Assembly (NCBI GenBank): GCA_933822405.4
Contig: CAKOGP040002491.1
Span: 1 to 64,000 of the forward strand
Source: Cylindrotheca closterium
Lineage: Eukaryota; Bacillariophyta; Bacillariophyceae; Bacillariales; Bacillariaceae
Length of the DNA: 64,000 bases
Direction: 5' to 3'
Part shown: positions 38,689-50,497 of the stretch, piece by piece
How positions within the stretch are numbered: the first letter of the stretch is position 1
How the letters are laid out: the number at the start of each line of letters is the position of its first letter
The notes under the pieces: generated by a model
Databases searched by the model: none
What the model was told of the DNA's origin: nothing
Seen by the model: the letters and a program-made list of their open reading frames with translations, nothing else
Position numbers and translations under genes: made by a program

Positions 38689-40170
38689 ATGATAACCATC
38701 TATGCAGTGACTGATGGATTGAAACATGATGGACATCTTTCACCTTTTCCATCTGCCACGGGGATTGCAGGGGGCATCGATGGCTCTTTGGTAATTCCAA
38801 AGAATCCAAACTCGACGATTGTGGACGACGTTTCCAAGATCTGGCACGATCCTGGTAAGGGATCAATCTGTGTACACCTGAAACAAAGCGCACGGTGTCC
38901 GTACCCAGCCTTACTCGGCAGGCTATCCGAATCGGCACTGGCAATCTTGGATTGGCAAGTACAGAAGACTGAATCGTCATCGGATGGAGGTACCATACAT
39001 TCCGGAGGTTATAGCAACAAGTGGCTCGATGCCGGAGACTACCTTGTGGAAATCTTGATCTTATACTGCGAGGGTTTTGGAGTAGGTGCTTGGGAGACAT
39101 TCGATAACAAGACGGCGTGGCTGGAAGCTGGATTCAAATCGAGATGCATCGAAGATTCCAAGCGCAATCGAATCACTTGGGAAGAAGGTAATAAAATCAG
39201 TATTCCATCGTCGACAGAGGGAAAAGGAAGCTACCACTTGGGCAGGTGGGTCATAACGCCAGGTATACCACTACGACCTTTGTTCACGCGTCATCAGCCA
39301 GTGGAGTGTACGGATCCGATGAAAGGATACAGGCCACTGGAGCCTCTCCAAAAATGTTGCGAGCCGTTGACAAATCGAGATAAGCCTACTAATCGCACAT
39401 CGCTGTGGAACCACGAACAAGGAGACGATGTGTTTGGTTTACCAGAATATCAGTTTCAGTGTCGGATGAACATCACCGAGGAAGATCTCATCGCAAAGCT
39501 TCGCAAACGTCAACAGGACGCATCAACGGAAAAGATATGCGCTGTCGGTGACTCGCACAGGCGCTTGATGCTGGAAAGATCGCTACCGCAGCTGAGACTT
39601 ACTGGCATGTTTGAGTACATCAAACAATCCTGGATTAGAACCTATAAGATTGCACCAGAAATTGTCGATCGAAAGTGTGATCAAGTGTTCATGCAGATTG
39701 GGCGATGGACTCCAAGCTGGTATACTCGAAATACCCCATTCTCGTTTGCCAAATATCACTACAGACTGAAAAATACTTATCCAAAACGCGCTCAAGGTAC
39801 TTGAAAGAAACCCGATTCTAAGATCTACTTGCTGACAATTGACCAAAATCCTTTGATGGGGAGGGTGAATGCTTGCAATGATTCGCGTACTCCCACGGTT
39901 CTCGATTCTTATTCCTTTGTCAATCAAATGATCAAGCGCGAGCTCAACACGAGAAAATTAGAATACGTCGACATCAACTTGATCATTTACACACACTGGG
40001 ATGGGCATCCTGATTGGTGAAAGTGTTGCGTCGTCCATGATTCCAATTTCGACTTCTGAAACACTGACACGTGATACCGCAGGGTTCATCTGTTAGAGGA
40101 TGTAAGGTACCGAAAAATGATATACATGTTGGCAGCTATTTTGGGAGAAGTGGACGGGCTGAGTGACTGA
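38689..40170 (+). pseudogene. PC-esterase/SGNH-like gene with Ig-like N-terminal domain, frame broken twice
   Basis: The N-terminal part is a beta-sandwich (ICVHLKQSARCPYPA, DAGDYLVEILILYCEGFG), then a C-terminal SGNH/PC-esterase domain: block I is ICAVGDSHRRLM (nucleophile Ser), and the catalytic Asp/His pair is in THWDGHPDW continued as VHLLED after a GT-AG intron (40017-40082). The layout resembles NXPE-type proteins. The frame is open to a TGA at 39802-39804 and resumes in the same frame to 40016. Between about 39765 and 39812 the homologous sequence (ILIQNALKVLERNP) is in the +1 frame, as if one A were extra in the AAAAA run at about 39767 and one C missing from the CCC run at about 39811. 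No signal peptide is found. Either two homopolymer errors or a recent pseudogene. Confidence 0.7.
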
Positions 40171-40506
40171 CTTCTAATTGCCATTGTGATTTCTACGCAC
40201 CAGCACCTCGGATATCATAGTGTTGTCTGACACTGTGGCCGCCTCTTCTCTTTCTAATATTGAAGGCTGTATTTGCCTGCGGTGCTCAAATAGTTTTAAG
40301 ACACAAATCCGGATTCTGTTGGAACAAGCCATCACAAGATCAGTGTACTGTACTGTAGGTTTGTGGCGAAACTTGACGCCGGCTTCTACTGTCATTACCA
40401 TGTACGAGTAGTTTCTATTGAAAATGGGACTTGTTTAGTTTTTCAACGACTACGGTGAATCGAAACACGGACCCTTAGCTTGTTCATAATTTATTGGTGG
40501 GCAACA
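40171..40506. other. Intergenic region, no gene seen
   Basis: Short overlapping open frames on both strands at about 40174-40411 have no recognisable content. The 3' part is the promoter of the LRR-like gene. Confidence 0.4.
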
Positions 40507-41544
40507 ATGGGAAAGGGAAAAGGTCGGGGCTCTGCGAAATGTACTTTCTATCACGACATCCAACAAGAACTTTCAAGGAAAGAAACTATCCGCAGACAGC
40601 CAGTTAAAAAGACACCATCCCAACGACCTCGTTTGACCACAGGTTTGGGAACGCTCCGAAACCTTATCAGAGAACGCACATCATATGAGCATCACGAATG
40701 GATCCAACAACGTCGTCGTGCTGGATACATACCACAGAAGCCAGAGACCGTAGCAAACTCTGGAATTGAAGATATGGCTCCGGCTGAGCTTCTGGGAACA
40801 ACAATATTATCGCCTTCTGAACGCAAACGTTTCTTTGAAAACTCGACAGTTTCATCACTCGAAATCATGACTTTGAAAGTCTTGGGGGAGTATCTGGTTG
40901 ACTACTTGAATGCCATGGGAATAGAGCAACTACATGGTGCATTGTCGCTTCTACCATCAGAAACGCTGGCAGCGCTGTCTGTGCTAATATCCTACAACAC
41001 TGGAGTCGACAACAACTTGGCATATGTTTTGGGAAACCATTCCCATGTTACGTGCTTGAGTTTGCGTGCAACGAAGATCGATGACTCTTTTAATGACGAT
41101 GGCCTTCTTTCGCTGCTTCCCGAAGTCGAGGACTCCTCATCCGAGTTGCAATCATCGTGGGAGGATTTGGACGGCAACGACGACGGCGAAACCATGATGG
41201 CAAACATCCAATTCGACGGTTCTACTTCGCGTCTTCAGCGACTGGAGCTAGTCGAATGTCCGTCAATAACGGTAGATGGGCTTCTGGCTTTTCTTGAAAA
41301 GCAGCCGTTTATCAAGCGCTTATCAATAGCAGGTTGTTTCAACAGAGAAGATAAAGGGGAGAAGCTGCTTCAACGGTTGCCTCAACTACTGCCCTCGTTA
41401 GAAAGCCTTGATTTAAGAAGGTGCTCATGGGTCTGTCAATCGTCCATTCATACTTTGGCAAATACGTACGAAAGAAATCAGAATGGATCTCCAGACATCC
41501 ACTATCAAGATGGACAGATCGATGGGGGGCAAGAGGCTTGGTAG
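40507..41544 (+). CDS. Leucine-rich-repeat-like protein
   Basis: 345 residues from the first ATG; the frame continues upstream to 40480 without ATG. The N terminus is basic (MGKGKGRGSAKC). A helical region (LGEYLVDYLNAMGIEQLHGA, LLPSETLAALSVLIS) leads to LRR-like units: HVTCLSLRATKIDDS, RLQRLELVECPSITVDGLLA, FIKRLSIAGCFN and SLESLDLRRCSW. These fit the cysteine-containing (F-box-associated) LRR type, although no F-box is clear. An acidic insertion (EVEDSSSELQ) separates repeats. Role unknown; a substrate adaptor is possible. Convergent with the WD40 gene (54 bp between stops). Confidence 0.65.
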   Translation: MGKGKGRGSAKCTFYHDIQQELSRKETIRRQPVKKTPSQRPRLTTGLGTLRNLIRERTSYEHHEWIQQRRRAGYIPQKPETVANSGIEDMAPAELLGTTILSPSERKRFFENSTVSSLEIMTLKVLGEYLVDYLNAMGIEQLHGALSLLPSETLAALSVLISYNTGVDNNLAYVLGNHSHVTCLSLRATKIDDSFNDDGLLSLLPEVEDSSSELQSSWEDLDGNDDGETMMANIQFDGSTSRLQRLELVECPSITVDGLLAFLEKQPFIKRLSIAGCFNREDKGEKLLQRLPQLLPSLESLDLRRCSWVCQSSIHTLANTYERNQNGSPDIHYQDGQIDGGQEAW

Positions 41545-41598
41545 TCCATCTCACTACATCTCAAATATCACAAAGTTAATTGTTTAAAATAGTTTCAT

Positions 41599-44500
41599 TC
41601 ATAGAATATGATCACGAACATACTCGCCAACTGGCCAATCTTCCTCCTCCCCAATATTCTTTACAGATCTCTCGATCACTCTTCTGGAATCACTGCCTTG
41701 GACTGATAGCAACAAACTCGCAAGGACAAATCCTTCTCGTTTGCTGTCGTCTGCAGATGAAAGGCATTCTGTGGCAAGACGGCGTACAAGTTCAACCCGT
41801 CCGTAGCTCAGCAAATATGCCCCGACACAAACTACGATGCTGGTTCCGTGATCATCAGGACCAAACACGTTCGAAGATACGCCGCGACCCATATCAATGG
41901 AATGAAGTCCCTTCAAACCATACTCCTCGACAACTTGCTCTAGTTGTTCCACAAAACCATTTCTCATGCAAATGTCGACAATTGTCTCTAGAGATACCCC
42001 ATTCAACTGTAAGGCTAATGCAGGAGTGCCCCTTCTTTCAAGAAATGCTGCTAGAGATTCATGGCTATCCTCCGGAATCGCATCGAACCACGGCTCAGCT
42101 CTGTGCGGTTGCCCTGCAGCAATCAAAGCACCAATTCTCAAGATTGGAGAATCAAGGGGGATTGCGTGCACTCCTGCAGCAGTGGAAACCATTAGACTAC
42201 CGTTTTGATACCCGAGTATGGTTGGATAGTTGAGGGCCATTGGTATCACTGACGGGCTCAGAGCTGTTCCATCTGTAGCTATAGTTTTCTGAGGTAACGT
42301 GATGATATCAGAAGTTGCAAGAGAGAAGATATCTAAATTGCAAACACCGCCTTCAAGATCCCCCAAAAAGACGCATTGCACAGATGACCTTGTTGAACAA
42401 TAGAGAACCCCATGGATGAACCTGGCACTGATGATCTGATCGTCAGCATCTGAGGTTGAACTCGTGCGAACTGTGCCTAGCATAACGAAGTTTGATTCGT
42501 CAGAAAGGTATACCGAAATACGAGTGTGAATGATTACTGCGCAAAGCTGACCCTCATCATCCCACACTACAATGTCTGGGCAAGGGAAAGCAGGACCAGA
42601 ACTGATGAAGTGAGAAGCTTTATCGCCCTTCTCCCCATTCTTTTTTGTGTAGAAATAGGCTATACCCTCGTCATGCTCGTTGTATTTGTTTCCAACGCAA
42701 AGAACAGGTCCACCAAACAAAATAGTTGGTGGGTTGCGATTCCCAGTTCGCAGAGAAAGCTGGCCGATGTTGGAGGATCTACCCGATGCCAATCCGTCGG
42801 CTCCTATATTCTCATCCATACTTCGGAGCTCAACCCAAGGAAACCGTCTCTCTGACGGATTTCGATTTTCATCCCCTTGTTCACCCTTTTCTGACACCCG
42901 AGATACATCGTCCACATCATCCATGTCTGCTGTTGCGAGAGAAGCATTCTCAGCTTTCTCTCTCTCTTTCTTTTTTCGACCAAGCAACCCAAACGATGCA
43001 ATATTTGCTGCTCCTACAGTGGTAGTTCTAGCTTTTCCGGTAACAACAGCAAGCCTTGCTTTTCCAGTCACGCCTACAGCTGCGCCCACAGCGATCTTGG
43101 TAGTTCCCTTCGCTACCTTTTTTGTAAGATTCACACTACCTTTGGTCAATTTCATGGCTGCTTTTCCCGTGCCTGTCCCAAGTTCCTGAATTCCCTTCAA
43201 TGCTTGCATTTTACCGTGCGATTTTCCAGCACCAGTGTTCAATGACATGATTTCTTTCAAATTCTTTAACTCCTTCAGTTTGGTGACATCCGTTATTTTT
43301 TGGGCAGCGTTTGCTAGTTCCCTCCCAAGTGTGGCTTGGGGTGCACTTAGATCAATACCAACCTTTAGGCCTAGGTCTTGTTCTGGATTATACAGCAGGC
43401 CAAACAAATCATCGTTGCCTATCCATGCGAAAGAAGAAACACCATTTCCAGTTGCCACCAATGGAGAGAATGTGGCTTTTCCCCCAGAAGAGATGCGATC
43501 CAGTATTGTTGGGAAATGAAGAATTTCATATCTCATCTCTTCTTTCCAGAAACAGCAAAGGTATTTTCCAGAAGGACTTGGAAGGAATAGTGGCGGCAAC
43601 CGAACTGGTCTCTTATGAATCTCAGGCGGTAGATGAAGCGGAGGTGGTGAATCGTAGACAACAATTTGGTTCTTCGATTCCATTGGGCCAATAGGATTGT
43701 GTCCCAAACCTGTAGAGGGCTCGAGCGATCCATAAACAATCTCTCCTCTACGGACAGTTAGAACGGCCTTTCCTAAGGAGCCGTAGTTAGCACTCAGATG
43801 AGCATGTCGCCCACCAGGAAAAGGAATCAGGTTCCCATCCATCATCTTGATCATGAGACTCCCTACGTTCGTTCCAATACAAAACAAAGAACAGTCGCGA
43901 AGAGAGGGGCAATAAAGGGAATGAACCTTCAGCTGTACTTCTTTGTCGGCTGGCAACTGCAAATCTCGCTGAAGAATTTGGCCAACATCCACACTGAAAA
44001 CAGTTGTAGCAAGAAATGGGCTCTTTATGCTTGTTGCCCCGCCATGCATCGGAGAAAGTAGAATTTGAAAATCCCCTTCCTTCGTGATTGCAGCGCTAGC
44101 TATACAATCAGCTGGTAGAGCTTCATTGAACCACCCGTGGAACAAAGTATGCGATATATTCTCGTAAGGAAACTGTGCAACAAGTGTTGGGTCAGCCTTG
44201 ACTGGCTCGGGCGTCTTTCCTCCCCGGTCGACATTCGGAAGATTTGACATATCCCATACAAGTAACTTCTCCTTACTTTTTGCTTGTAGCGTCCATAAGA
44301 GCAGATCCCGATAGCCACAATAGTGTAGCAAAACGTGTTCCATTGATGAATGAGTGTCATCCGTGATCGATATTGCTGTCGGCACAGTCCCACCTTCAAA
44401 TTTATAAAGTGGTTGCGAGACACTAGCGACATTACCATCGGATATTTGTAGCTCCAGCATAAACCCTGCCCCCTTCTTGCAAAGACACACAACCCTCCTC

Positions 44501-45327
44501 GTGGATGCAGCATAATACTGTTCAGTGCTCCTGTACTTGTTTGTAGAACAAAGGTGAACGACGCAGTCATTCTTACTCGCAACAACTTTGATCGCGTCAA
44601 CGACTATTGAAGTCTTCCAGTTGAAAGTCTTGATGTACCCATCGCCAGTAGCCACCATAAAGGTCTGCCTGCTCAATGGTAAGACGTTTGAGGAAATCTC
44701 TCCGCCGAGTAGTTTCTGCGTGACATGTGCCACAATTGGACGGAATTCTTCCTCAACCTTTATGTTGTTGGTAATCGAAACGGAATGACGACGCAAATTA
44801 AGGATGACGATGGAACTTTGGAACTGCACAAATAGATATGACCATCGCTGTTCCAACTCTTGATATCGCTTGACTGTTCCATGACCGCTCCAATAGAGAG
44901 TTGATGGATCAAAGAATTCGAGGCGCTGTACATGTCCCAAATCTTTCAAGACACGATGCTGCTTCTCAGTTGCTTTTTCTGAAATTGTATCAATATTGTA
45001 CAGACTGGAAGCAATTTCAGAAAGAGTCACCGAAGCAACAACAGCTTTTGTTTTACTGTTTTGCACGACAATCGACTTGGACAGTACTTTCTTTTCACGT
45101 TCTTCAGATGGAATCAGCAAGTAAGCAACAAGAGGTTGAGAAGGATGCATTGTTGTTATTTGTTGCTTGTGTGTCGATGTCCGAGGGGTGGCAGTTGGAA
45201 CTGATTTCGTCAAATGGATTGCCATTGCACTATGTGTGATGGACTGTAGATCTTGTCCAAGCATGACGTCTCCATGGGTCAAGGGAGGGGGTGTCAAAAG
45301 ACGCAGCAGCTTTGGTTGAACCTTCAT
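41599..45327 (-). CDS. Large WD40 beta-propeller/alpha-solenoid protein
   Basis: 1242 residues, single exon. The N-terminal 750 residues have repeated beta-blade patterns (HVQRLEFFDPSTLYWSGHG, WSYLFVQFQSSIVILNL, FMVATGDGYIKTFNWKTSIV). A central basic, Gly/Thr-rich helix region (LTKGSVNLTKKVAKGTTKIA) is followed by a further beta part and a C-terminal solenoid (FLERRGTPALALQLNGVSL, EQLEQVVEEYGLKG). Propeller plus solenoid is the plan of coat proteins; the length and central region bring to mind TTRAY/TWD40-2 of the TSET/TPLATE endocytic complex, but the identification is a guess from architecture. No signal peptide. Confidence 0.65.
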   Translation of the reverse strand: MKVQPKLLRLLTPPPLTHGDVMLGQDLQSITHSAMAIHLTKSVPTATPRTSTHKQQITTMHPSQPLVAYLLIPSEEREKKVLSKSIVVQNSKTKAVVASVTLSEIASSLYNIDTISEKATEKQHRVLKDLGHVQRLEFFDPSTLYWSGHGTVKRYQELEQRWSYLFVQFQSSIVILNLRRHSVSITNNIKVEEEFRPIVAHVTQKLLGGEISSNVLPLSRQTFMVATGDGYIKTFNWKTSIVVDAIKVVASKNDCVVHLCSTNKYRSTEQYYAASTRRVVCLCKKGAGFMLELQISDGNVASVSQPLYKFEGGTVPTAISITDDTHSSMEHVLLHYCGYRDLLLWTLQAKSKEKLLVWDMSNLPNVDRGGKTPEPVKADPTLVAQFPYENISHTLFHGWFNEALPADCIASAAITKEGDFQILLSPMHGGATSIKSPFLATTVFSVDVGQILQRDLQLPADKEVQLKVHSLYCPSLRDCSLFCIGTNVGSLMIKMMDGNLIPFPGGRHAHLSANYGSLGKAVLTVRRGEIVYGSLEPSTGLGHNPIGPMESKNQIVVYDSPPPLHLPPEIHKRPVRLPPLFLPSPSGKYLCCFWKEEMRYEILHFPTILDRISSGGKATFSPLVATGNGVSSFAWIGNDDLFGLLYNPEQDLGLKVGIDLSAPQATLGRELANAAQKITDVTKLKELKNLKEIMSLNTGAGKSHGKMQALKGIQELGTGTGKAAMKLTKGSVNLTKKVAKGTTKIAVGAAVGVTGKARLAVVTGKARTTTVGAANIASFGLLGRKKKEREKAENASLATADMDDVDDVSRVSEKGEQGDENRNPSERRFPWVELRSMDENIGADGLASGRSSNIGQLSLRTGNRNPPTILFGGPVLCVGNKYNEHDEGIAYFYTKKNGEKGDKASHFISSGPAFPCPDIVVWDDEGQLCAVIIHTRISVYLSDESNFVMLGTVRTSSTSDADDQIISARFIHGVLYCSTRSSVQCVFLGDLEGGVCNLDIFSLATSDIITLPQKTIATDGTALSPSVIPMALNYPTILGYQNGSLMVSTAAGVHAIPLDSPILRIGALIAAGQPHRAEPWFDAIPEDSHESLAAFLERRGTPALALQLNGVSLETIVDICMRNGFVEQLEQVVEEYGLKGLHSIDMGRGVSSNVFGPDDHGTSIVVCVGAYLLSYGRVELVRRLATECLSSADDSKREGFVLASLLLSVQGSDSRRVIERSVKNIGEEEDWPVGEYVRDHIL

Positions 45328-45625
45328 AACTCAATTCACATCTGACGGATAAGGTCAAGTAGTGATTCTATGCAACGTAATGTAATGGAAACAAGGCTTG
45401 AATATCAAAACAGGCCTGAACTTTTCGTAGGTAATACGACGCTGAAATGAATTTTATGAAATGAAATTGACAGGAGTGCGGGTCGACCAATTGGACTCAA
45501 AAATCTGAACACGAAATTTATGACGTCTCCAACCTGATATTGCACTGGACCGGTTCCCCATTCTAATACAGCTAGAATTATCATGTCATATGCGTAGCTA
45601 CAGTACTGTTTGATTCAAATCGTAC
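45328..45625. promoter_or_regulatory. Promoter region of the WD40 gene and 3' end of the ISWI gene
   Basis: 298 bp between two minus-strand genes. No further elements recognised. Confidence 0.35.
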
Positions 45626-48600
45626 TCAATCCATTCTCAGCTTCTTAACCACGGGTTCTTTCTCGTCCTCGTCTTCGTCTTCGGTCTCTTCACCATCATC
45701 TTGTTCCGATCCATCATCATCATCATCATCCTGTTCCGATCCATCATCTTGCACGGATGGTGAAGGATTGCTCGAGGTCTCAGCCGGATCAGACGTTGTT
45801 GACGCCACGCTAGAAATAGAAGACCTCTTCTCCTTCTTCTTTTGCCTGCCAGCTTTTTTATCCTTCTGTTCTTCCTGCCATTTGATTTCATCTTCTTCAG
45901 CGCACTTTTCCCAGTCGTCAGGCCGCTCGTCAGGGGGCAAGAATTTGTAGAAACGGGGTCTTAAGTAGAACATGAATGCTCTTCCTGCTTTCTTCTCTCT
46001 TTCTACTGGAGTAACACATCTTGGGATATCTTTCGTCGTGACCTCACCTAGACGGAGGGTTACTTGACGAACTGACACTGTGGGGTTTTCTTCAGCAAAT
46101 TGATTGATGAGTTTCATCCTCTCGCCAGTTCCACCCGCCCCAATACGACGACAAAACTCAGGGAATAATTCATCTGGAATGGACATTCGCTTATTTCCTT
46201 GTGATGTGACACGAGGCTTCAGCTGCCCGCTCGAATTCTTCATCAGCTTTGATCCCTTCTTCTTTCCTGCTGTTGTCATCTTCATCTTCTTTGGAGCATG
46301 GAAAGTATTCGTCGCAACCTTTCGTTTCTTCCCGCTTTTCTTGTCTTCTTTCCATGCCTTGTATATCGCCTTCTTCTCAGACGCAATCAGCTTTTCACGA
46401 GTTTCCATTCTCTTCTGACATAATTTTCGCCTAGTAGTGACCTCAGTGCATGCTTCACACTTGCCACATTCTGGGACTTGGAGGATACGTTTGTTGATGC
46501 GCGCCTCAAGTTCACCATTCTCAATTTCAGGAGGCTCCTCCTTAGCATCTTTTGGCTTTTTCAGTGTAATATTACTGTAGTTGACATACTAGAAAGGACA
46601 AGCATATTTAGACTCAGGCTTTAAAAAAAAGAGAAACAAGAACAATTACATACCTGATCTCCTCTCAAAATTGATTCCTTCGTACTTTCCGCAACACCGA
46701 GACACCTAGTGACCTGTGCTTCGATCATTCGAAGACGAGCAATGCAAGGCTCTCGTTCTTGCTGCCGCTCTCGGAGCACAGCGGCAGCATCGTCGCTTAG
46801 GTTGTCAAGTGGAGGTGGGTCTTTTCCCTCCATCTCAAGTTTTTGAGCCTCGGCTTCCCACTCGTCCATCTCTTTCACTTCATCAAGAAGCTTTTGAGCA
46901 GCGATGAGAGTTGCAGATTTCTTGTTCTTCATTGCTTTTTCTCGTGCTTCTAGTTCGCGTTCCATTTGCCTCATACGATAATCACAACGCTTAGCAATCA
47001 TAGACGTTGTCATACCTTGCACAGTGTGTTGGAACTTGAGCCTGCCATCCTTCCGCAAACTCTCTCTTACGGAATCCCAATTGCCATACCCGTGCAAGTT
47101 CACTGCATATAGAAGGGCACGGTCTTGCTCCAGGGAAAAATGAGTTGTACCCTTGTTGGCAAAGACCATTTCATTTCTAGGGTCGTCAAATGTCGATACG
47201 AACTTTGAAAGGAGTGCGGTCAATTTCTTCTGTTTTGCGATCTTCTTTTCTCCTTTCTCAATATTCGAAACGACACGTTCCCATTCGTCCTTTAGCTCGG
47301 TTGGCCCATATTCCCAGAATGCACGACTGTAGGGTTCGACCTCTTTCACTGACATATCCATGTCTGCAGAGATACTTGCGATATCCTCACGGCCATATTT
47401 CGCACATGCCTTAATAAACTGAAAATACTGACTCCTACTCCAGTTACCGAATCCTTCATCCAAGAGTTCGATCTTTTCTTGCCCAAGCTCGTCAGGCAAT
47501 AGTGTTCTGGCATTATCTAGGAAATCACGTGGAGGAAGTTTTCCAGCCTCCCTAAGCGTGGCATATGTTTCGAATTCCAACTTCCCGAGTTCTAGCAAGC
47601 GCTCTCTGTTGTAAAAGTGATGATCTTCCATGGAGGGCAAGCGCAAATTCTTCGGTAATTTGATTCGCTGGTTGTTAACAACCATAGATTTCTTGGGGTG
47701 CATGATAGGGTTATAACTTGTTGGTGGCGGACGCCTCTCGCGCTTTCCCATTGAATTAGCAGCCAACATTCGCAATTGATCTCGAAGCTCACGGTCACTG
47801 TAGTCAACACCTTCAAACGTCTGCGCAGATACCCCACCATCAAGACGGAAATCCAAAAGATCCCCTTTCTCCGCTTTTTGAATTTTCTCTGCAATCTCTT
47901 TTGTTTTGGCTTGACCACGTGCCAGGATGACATCGATATCCTCATCTGTGATAGTTGACTCTTCAGAACGAAATATTGTATCAGCCCCAAAACGTACGGC
48001 AGCCATAATTTCTTCTTTTGAAACTTTGTCCTTGTCTTTTAATCTCCCCTGTTGAACCACCATTGCGTCAAGCTTCAGTTTCTGCTGGGCGCGTTCCACA
48101 ATCTTCTCTTCAACGGTGTTCTCACTAACAAGACGGTACACACTAACTGGCTTCTTTTGACCCAGTCTGTGACAACGATCTTGAGCTTGCAAGTCCTGTT
48201 GCGGGTTCCAGTCACTATCGTACAAAATGCAGGTATCCGCCGTCTGCAAGTTAATTCCAAGTCCTCCTGCACGTGTCGATAGAATGAAGCAGAATATTTC
48301 GCTGTTGGGCTTGTTAAACTCATCAATGGCAAACTCTCGGTCCTCGTATGCCGTGTTTCCGTCAATCCGACAGTACTGGAATGCGGCAAATGTTGATATG
48401 AGATTGATGTCCAGGACAAAAACCAAAATAGGAAACCAAACTTACTTTGTGTCCGCGCATCACCATGTAATCTTCCAAGATATCCAACACTCGGGTCATT
48501 TGTGTGAAGATCAACACACGGCTGTCACGTTCCTTCAGTTTCTTCAACAGTTTATCAACCATGAATAATTTTCCGCAGTTCTCTACAAGATGCTCTCCGA

Positions 48601-50497
48601 GTGGATCTAACGTGCGGTCTTCTACACCCTCGAATAAGTATGGGTGTCCACAACACTTTCGAAGTTGCATGACAATGTTTAGCACTGCAGTCCTGTTCTT
48701 TCCCGAGCTTCCAGTGATACTGTCGAGATCACGAAGCAAGAGCTTCTTGTAGAGTTGCTTCTGCATTTTTGACATACCAACCATAATAATTGTCTCTGTT
48801 TTAGGGGGGAGCCCTTTCGCAACATCCGCCTTCAATCGACGCAACATGAATGGACGCAGAATCTTGTGAAGCTGAGAGATCATATTCTTCTTTGCATCCT
48901 CATCGTCAATCTCCAAGTTGAACCATTCATCAAATTGATCTGCTGACGAGAAGATATCCGGTAAAAGAAAGTTAAGAAGTGCCCACAGCTCCCGAAGGTT
49001 GTTCTGTAAAGGTGTTCCCGTAAGTAGCAACCGATTGAAAGTGCGAAAGCTACGCACAGTTGTACTGAACATACTAGCGTCATTTTTGAGACGATGTGCT
49101 TCGTCGATGATTAGATATTTCCAGGCAAATTTTTGCAACGTTTTCTTTTCAGAGTTGCAGATTTCGTATGTCGTGACACACACATCCCATCGTCTTGGGT
49201 TGTTCGAGTTGTCATCCACCAATTCGCCATGTTCATCCATGATCTGTCGGTCTGGGCGTCTCCCATCGTGCGCCGCAGCTTCATTGGAAAAAAACTCTTC
49301 AACCATCTGCTCTCTCGTTTCACGGGAGCCGTGGAATCGGATTGCCCGAAGACTGGGGCACCAACGCTTTAGCTCGTTCATCCAATTTGAAAGTGTGGAC
49401 TTGGGGACGCAGATCAGATGCGGACCTTGGATCTTCAGATACTCCCAGTGATATGCCATGATGGATATACTTTGTAGTGTTTTCCCAAGACCCATCTAAA
49501 AGAACAGAAGCAATTGTCAGTGTTTCTTGTTGCCAAGAAAAGTGCAAACCCCAGCCTTTTAGGAAGGCTCACCTCATCGGCTAAAATACCGTTCAACCCC
49601 TTTTCTGCTAAGTGGATCATCCAGTTCAGTGACTCAACCTGGTATGGCTTGAGCTTGCCGAATTTGATACAACTTGGTTGTTTCGTGAGGAATACATGTT
49701 GCTCTTCCTCTTCCTCCTCTTCTTCATCTCCAGACTCCTTGTCGTGGATGTGATGTGGTTTCTTCTCTGTGCGGGCACCACGACCCTTTGCTTTTGGGTC
49801 TTCGGCCGGTGCGTCGTCATTCATCTCCCCTTTTCCCATCTTCAGTTTTGCAAAGATTGGCGACTGCTTGAAGAGGTACTCCAAACGATTTGCAGCCTTT
49901 TTGGATTCTTCCTTGTCAAGCTTCTTATGTTGCTTGGCGAGCGCCTTTTCTTCTTCGGCACGTTGGCGTTGGCGCTCTTCCACTTCGGCCTTCTTCTCGG
50001 CAATCAATCGATCTCTTTCGGCGCGCTCGTCATCATCCATTTCATCTTCCCTTTTCTGGCGCCTTCGTTCGCGGTCTTTTTCCTTTCGTTCACGCTCTTC
50101 GTCTTGTGCTTTGCGAGCCCCTCTGCTTCGGGCATCTTCTCCCTGTTGGACAAACTGAGCGTTTCGTCGTTTTTCTTGCTGTGCCAATCGAGCAGCATCG
50201 GCCTCGGCAGATTCTCGATCAAAGCGCTCTTTGTCTTTGTGTTCGAGATCAAAGTACTTTTGCTTGCCGTCGTCTGACATTGCTTTCCATCGAGACGCAA
50301 GCTGCGAGTAACGACAGATTCTGGTTAGAGGTTTCATTTAAACTAAGTGTACCTCAACACTGATGATTCCATTGCCGTGAACTCACCTCAGTCATGGCAT
50401 CCCCCATACTCAGATTGAGCTCTTTGCGAATGACAGAGAGCTGATCACTCTGAAAGTAGAGGAAGGCGGTCTTCGCCTTTTTGACTTGCAGAGGCAT
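45626..50497 (-). CDS. ISWI-type SNF2 chromatin remodeller with N-terminal HMG box, five exons
   Basis: Exons 50497-50387, 50301-49573, 49495-48446, 48375-46654 and 46588-45626; all four introns are GT-AG, 65-85 bp, phase 0; product 1524 residues. An HMG box (about 5-70: KKAKTAFLYFQSDQLSVIRK then LASRWKAMSDDGKQKYFDLE) is followed by a highly charged coil. The SNF2 ATPase has MGLGKT (281-286), DEAH (411-414), LLTGTPLQNN and the helicase C block STRAGGLGINLQTADT. HAND, SANT (GNWSRSQYFQFIKACAKYG) and SLIDE (EQDRALLYAVNLHGYGNWDS) identify ISWI, which spaces nucleosomes using ATP. The last exon adds a Cys cluster (ECGKCEACTEVTTRRKLCQK), a conserved-looking domain (FCRRIGAGGTGERMKLINQF) and an acidic tail. 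That exon starts without an ATG of its own at the splice site and continues the frame, so I treat it as part of this gene. Confidence 0.9.

Noticed and set aside
39829..40020. Separate small gene with THWDGHPDW
   Set aside because: Same frame as the upstream esterase domain and carries its catalytic Asp/His motif; merged with it.
45626..46408. Separate 260-residue Lys-rich nuclear protein gene
   Set aside because: An upstream in-frame segment with a good splice acceptor joins it to the ISWI gene in phase 0, and it lacks a promoter gap.
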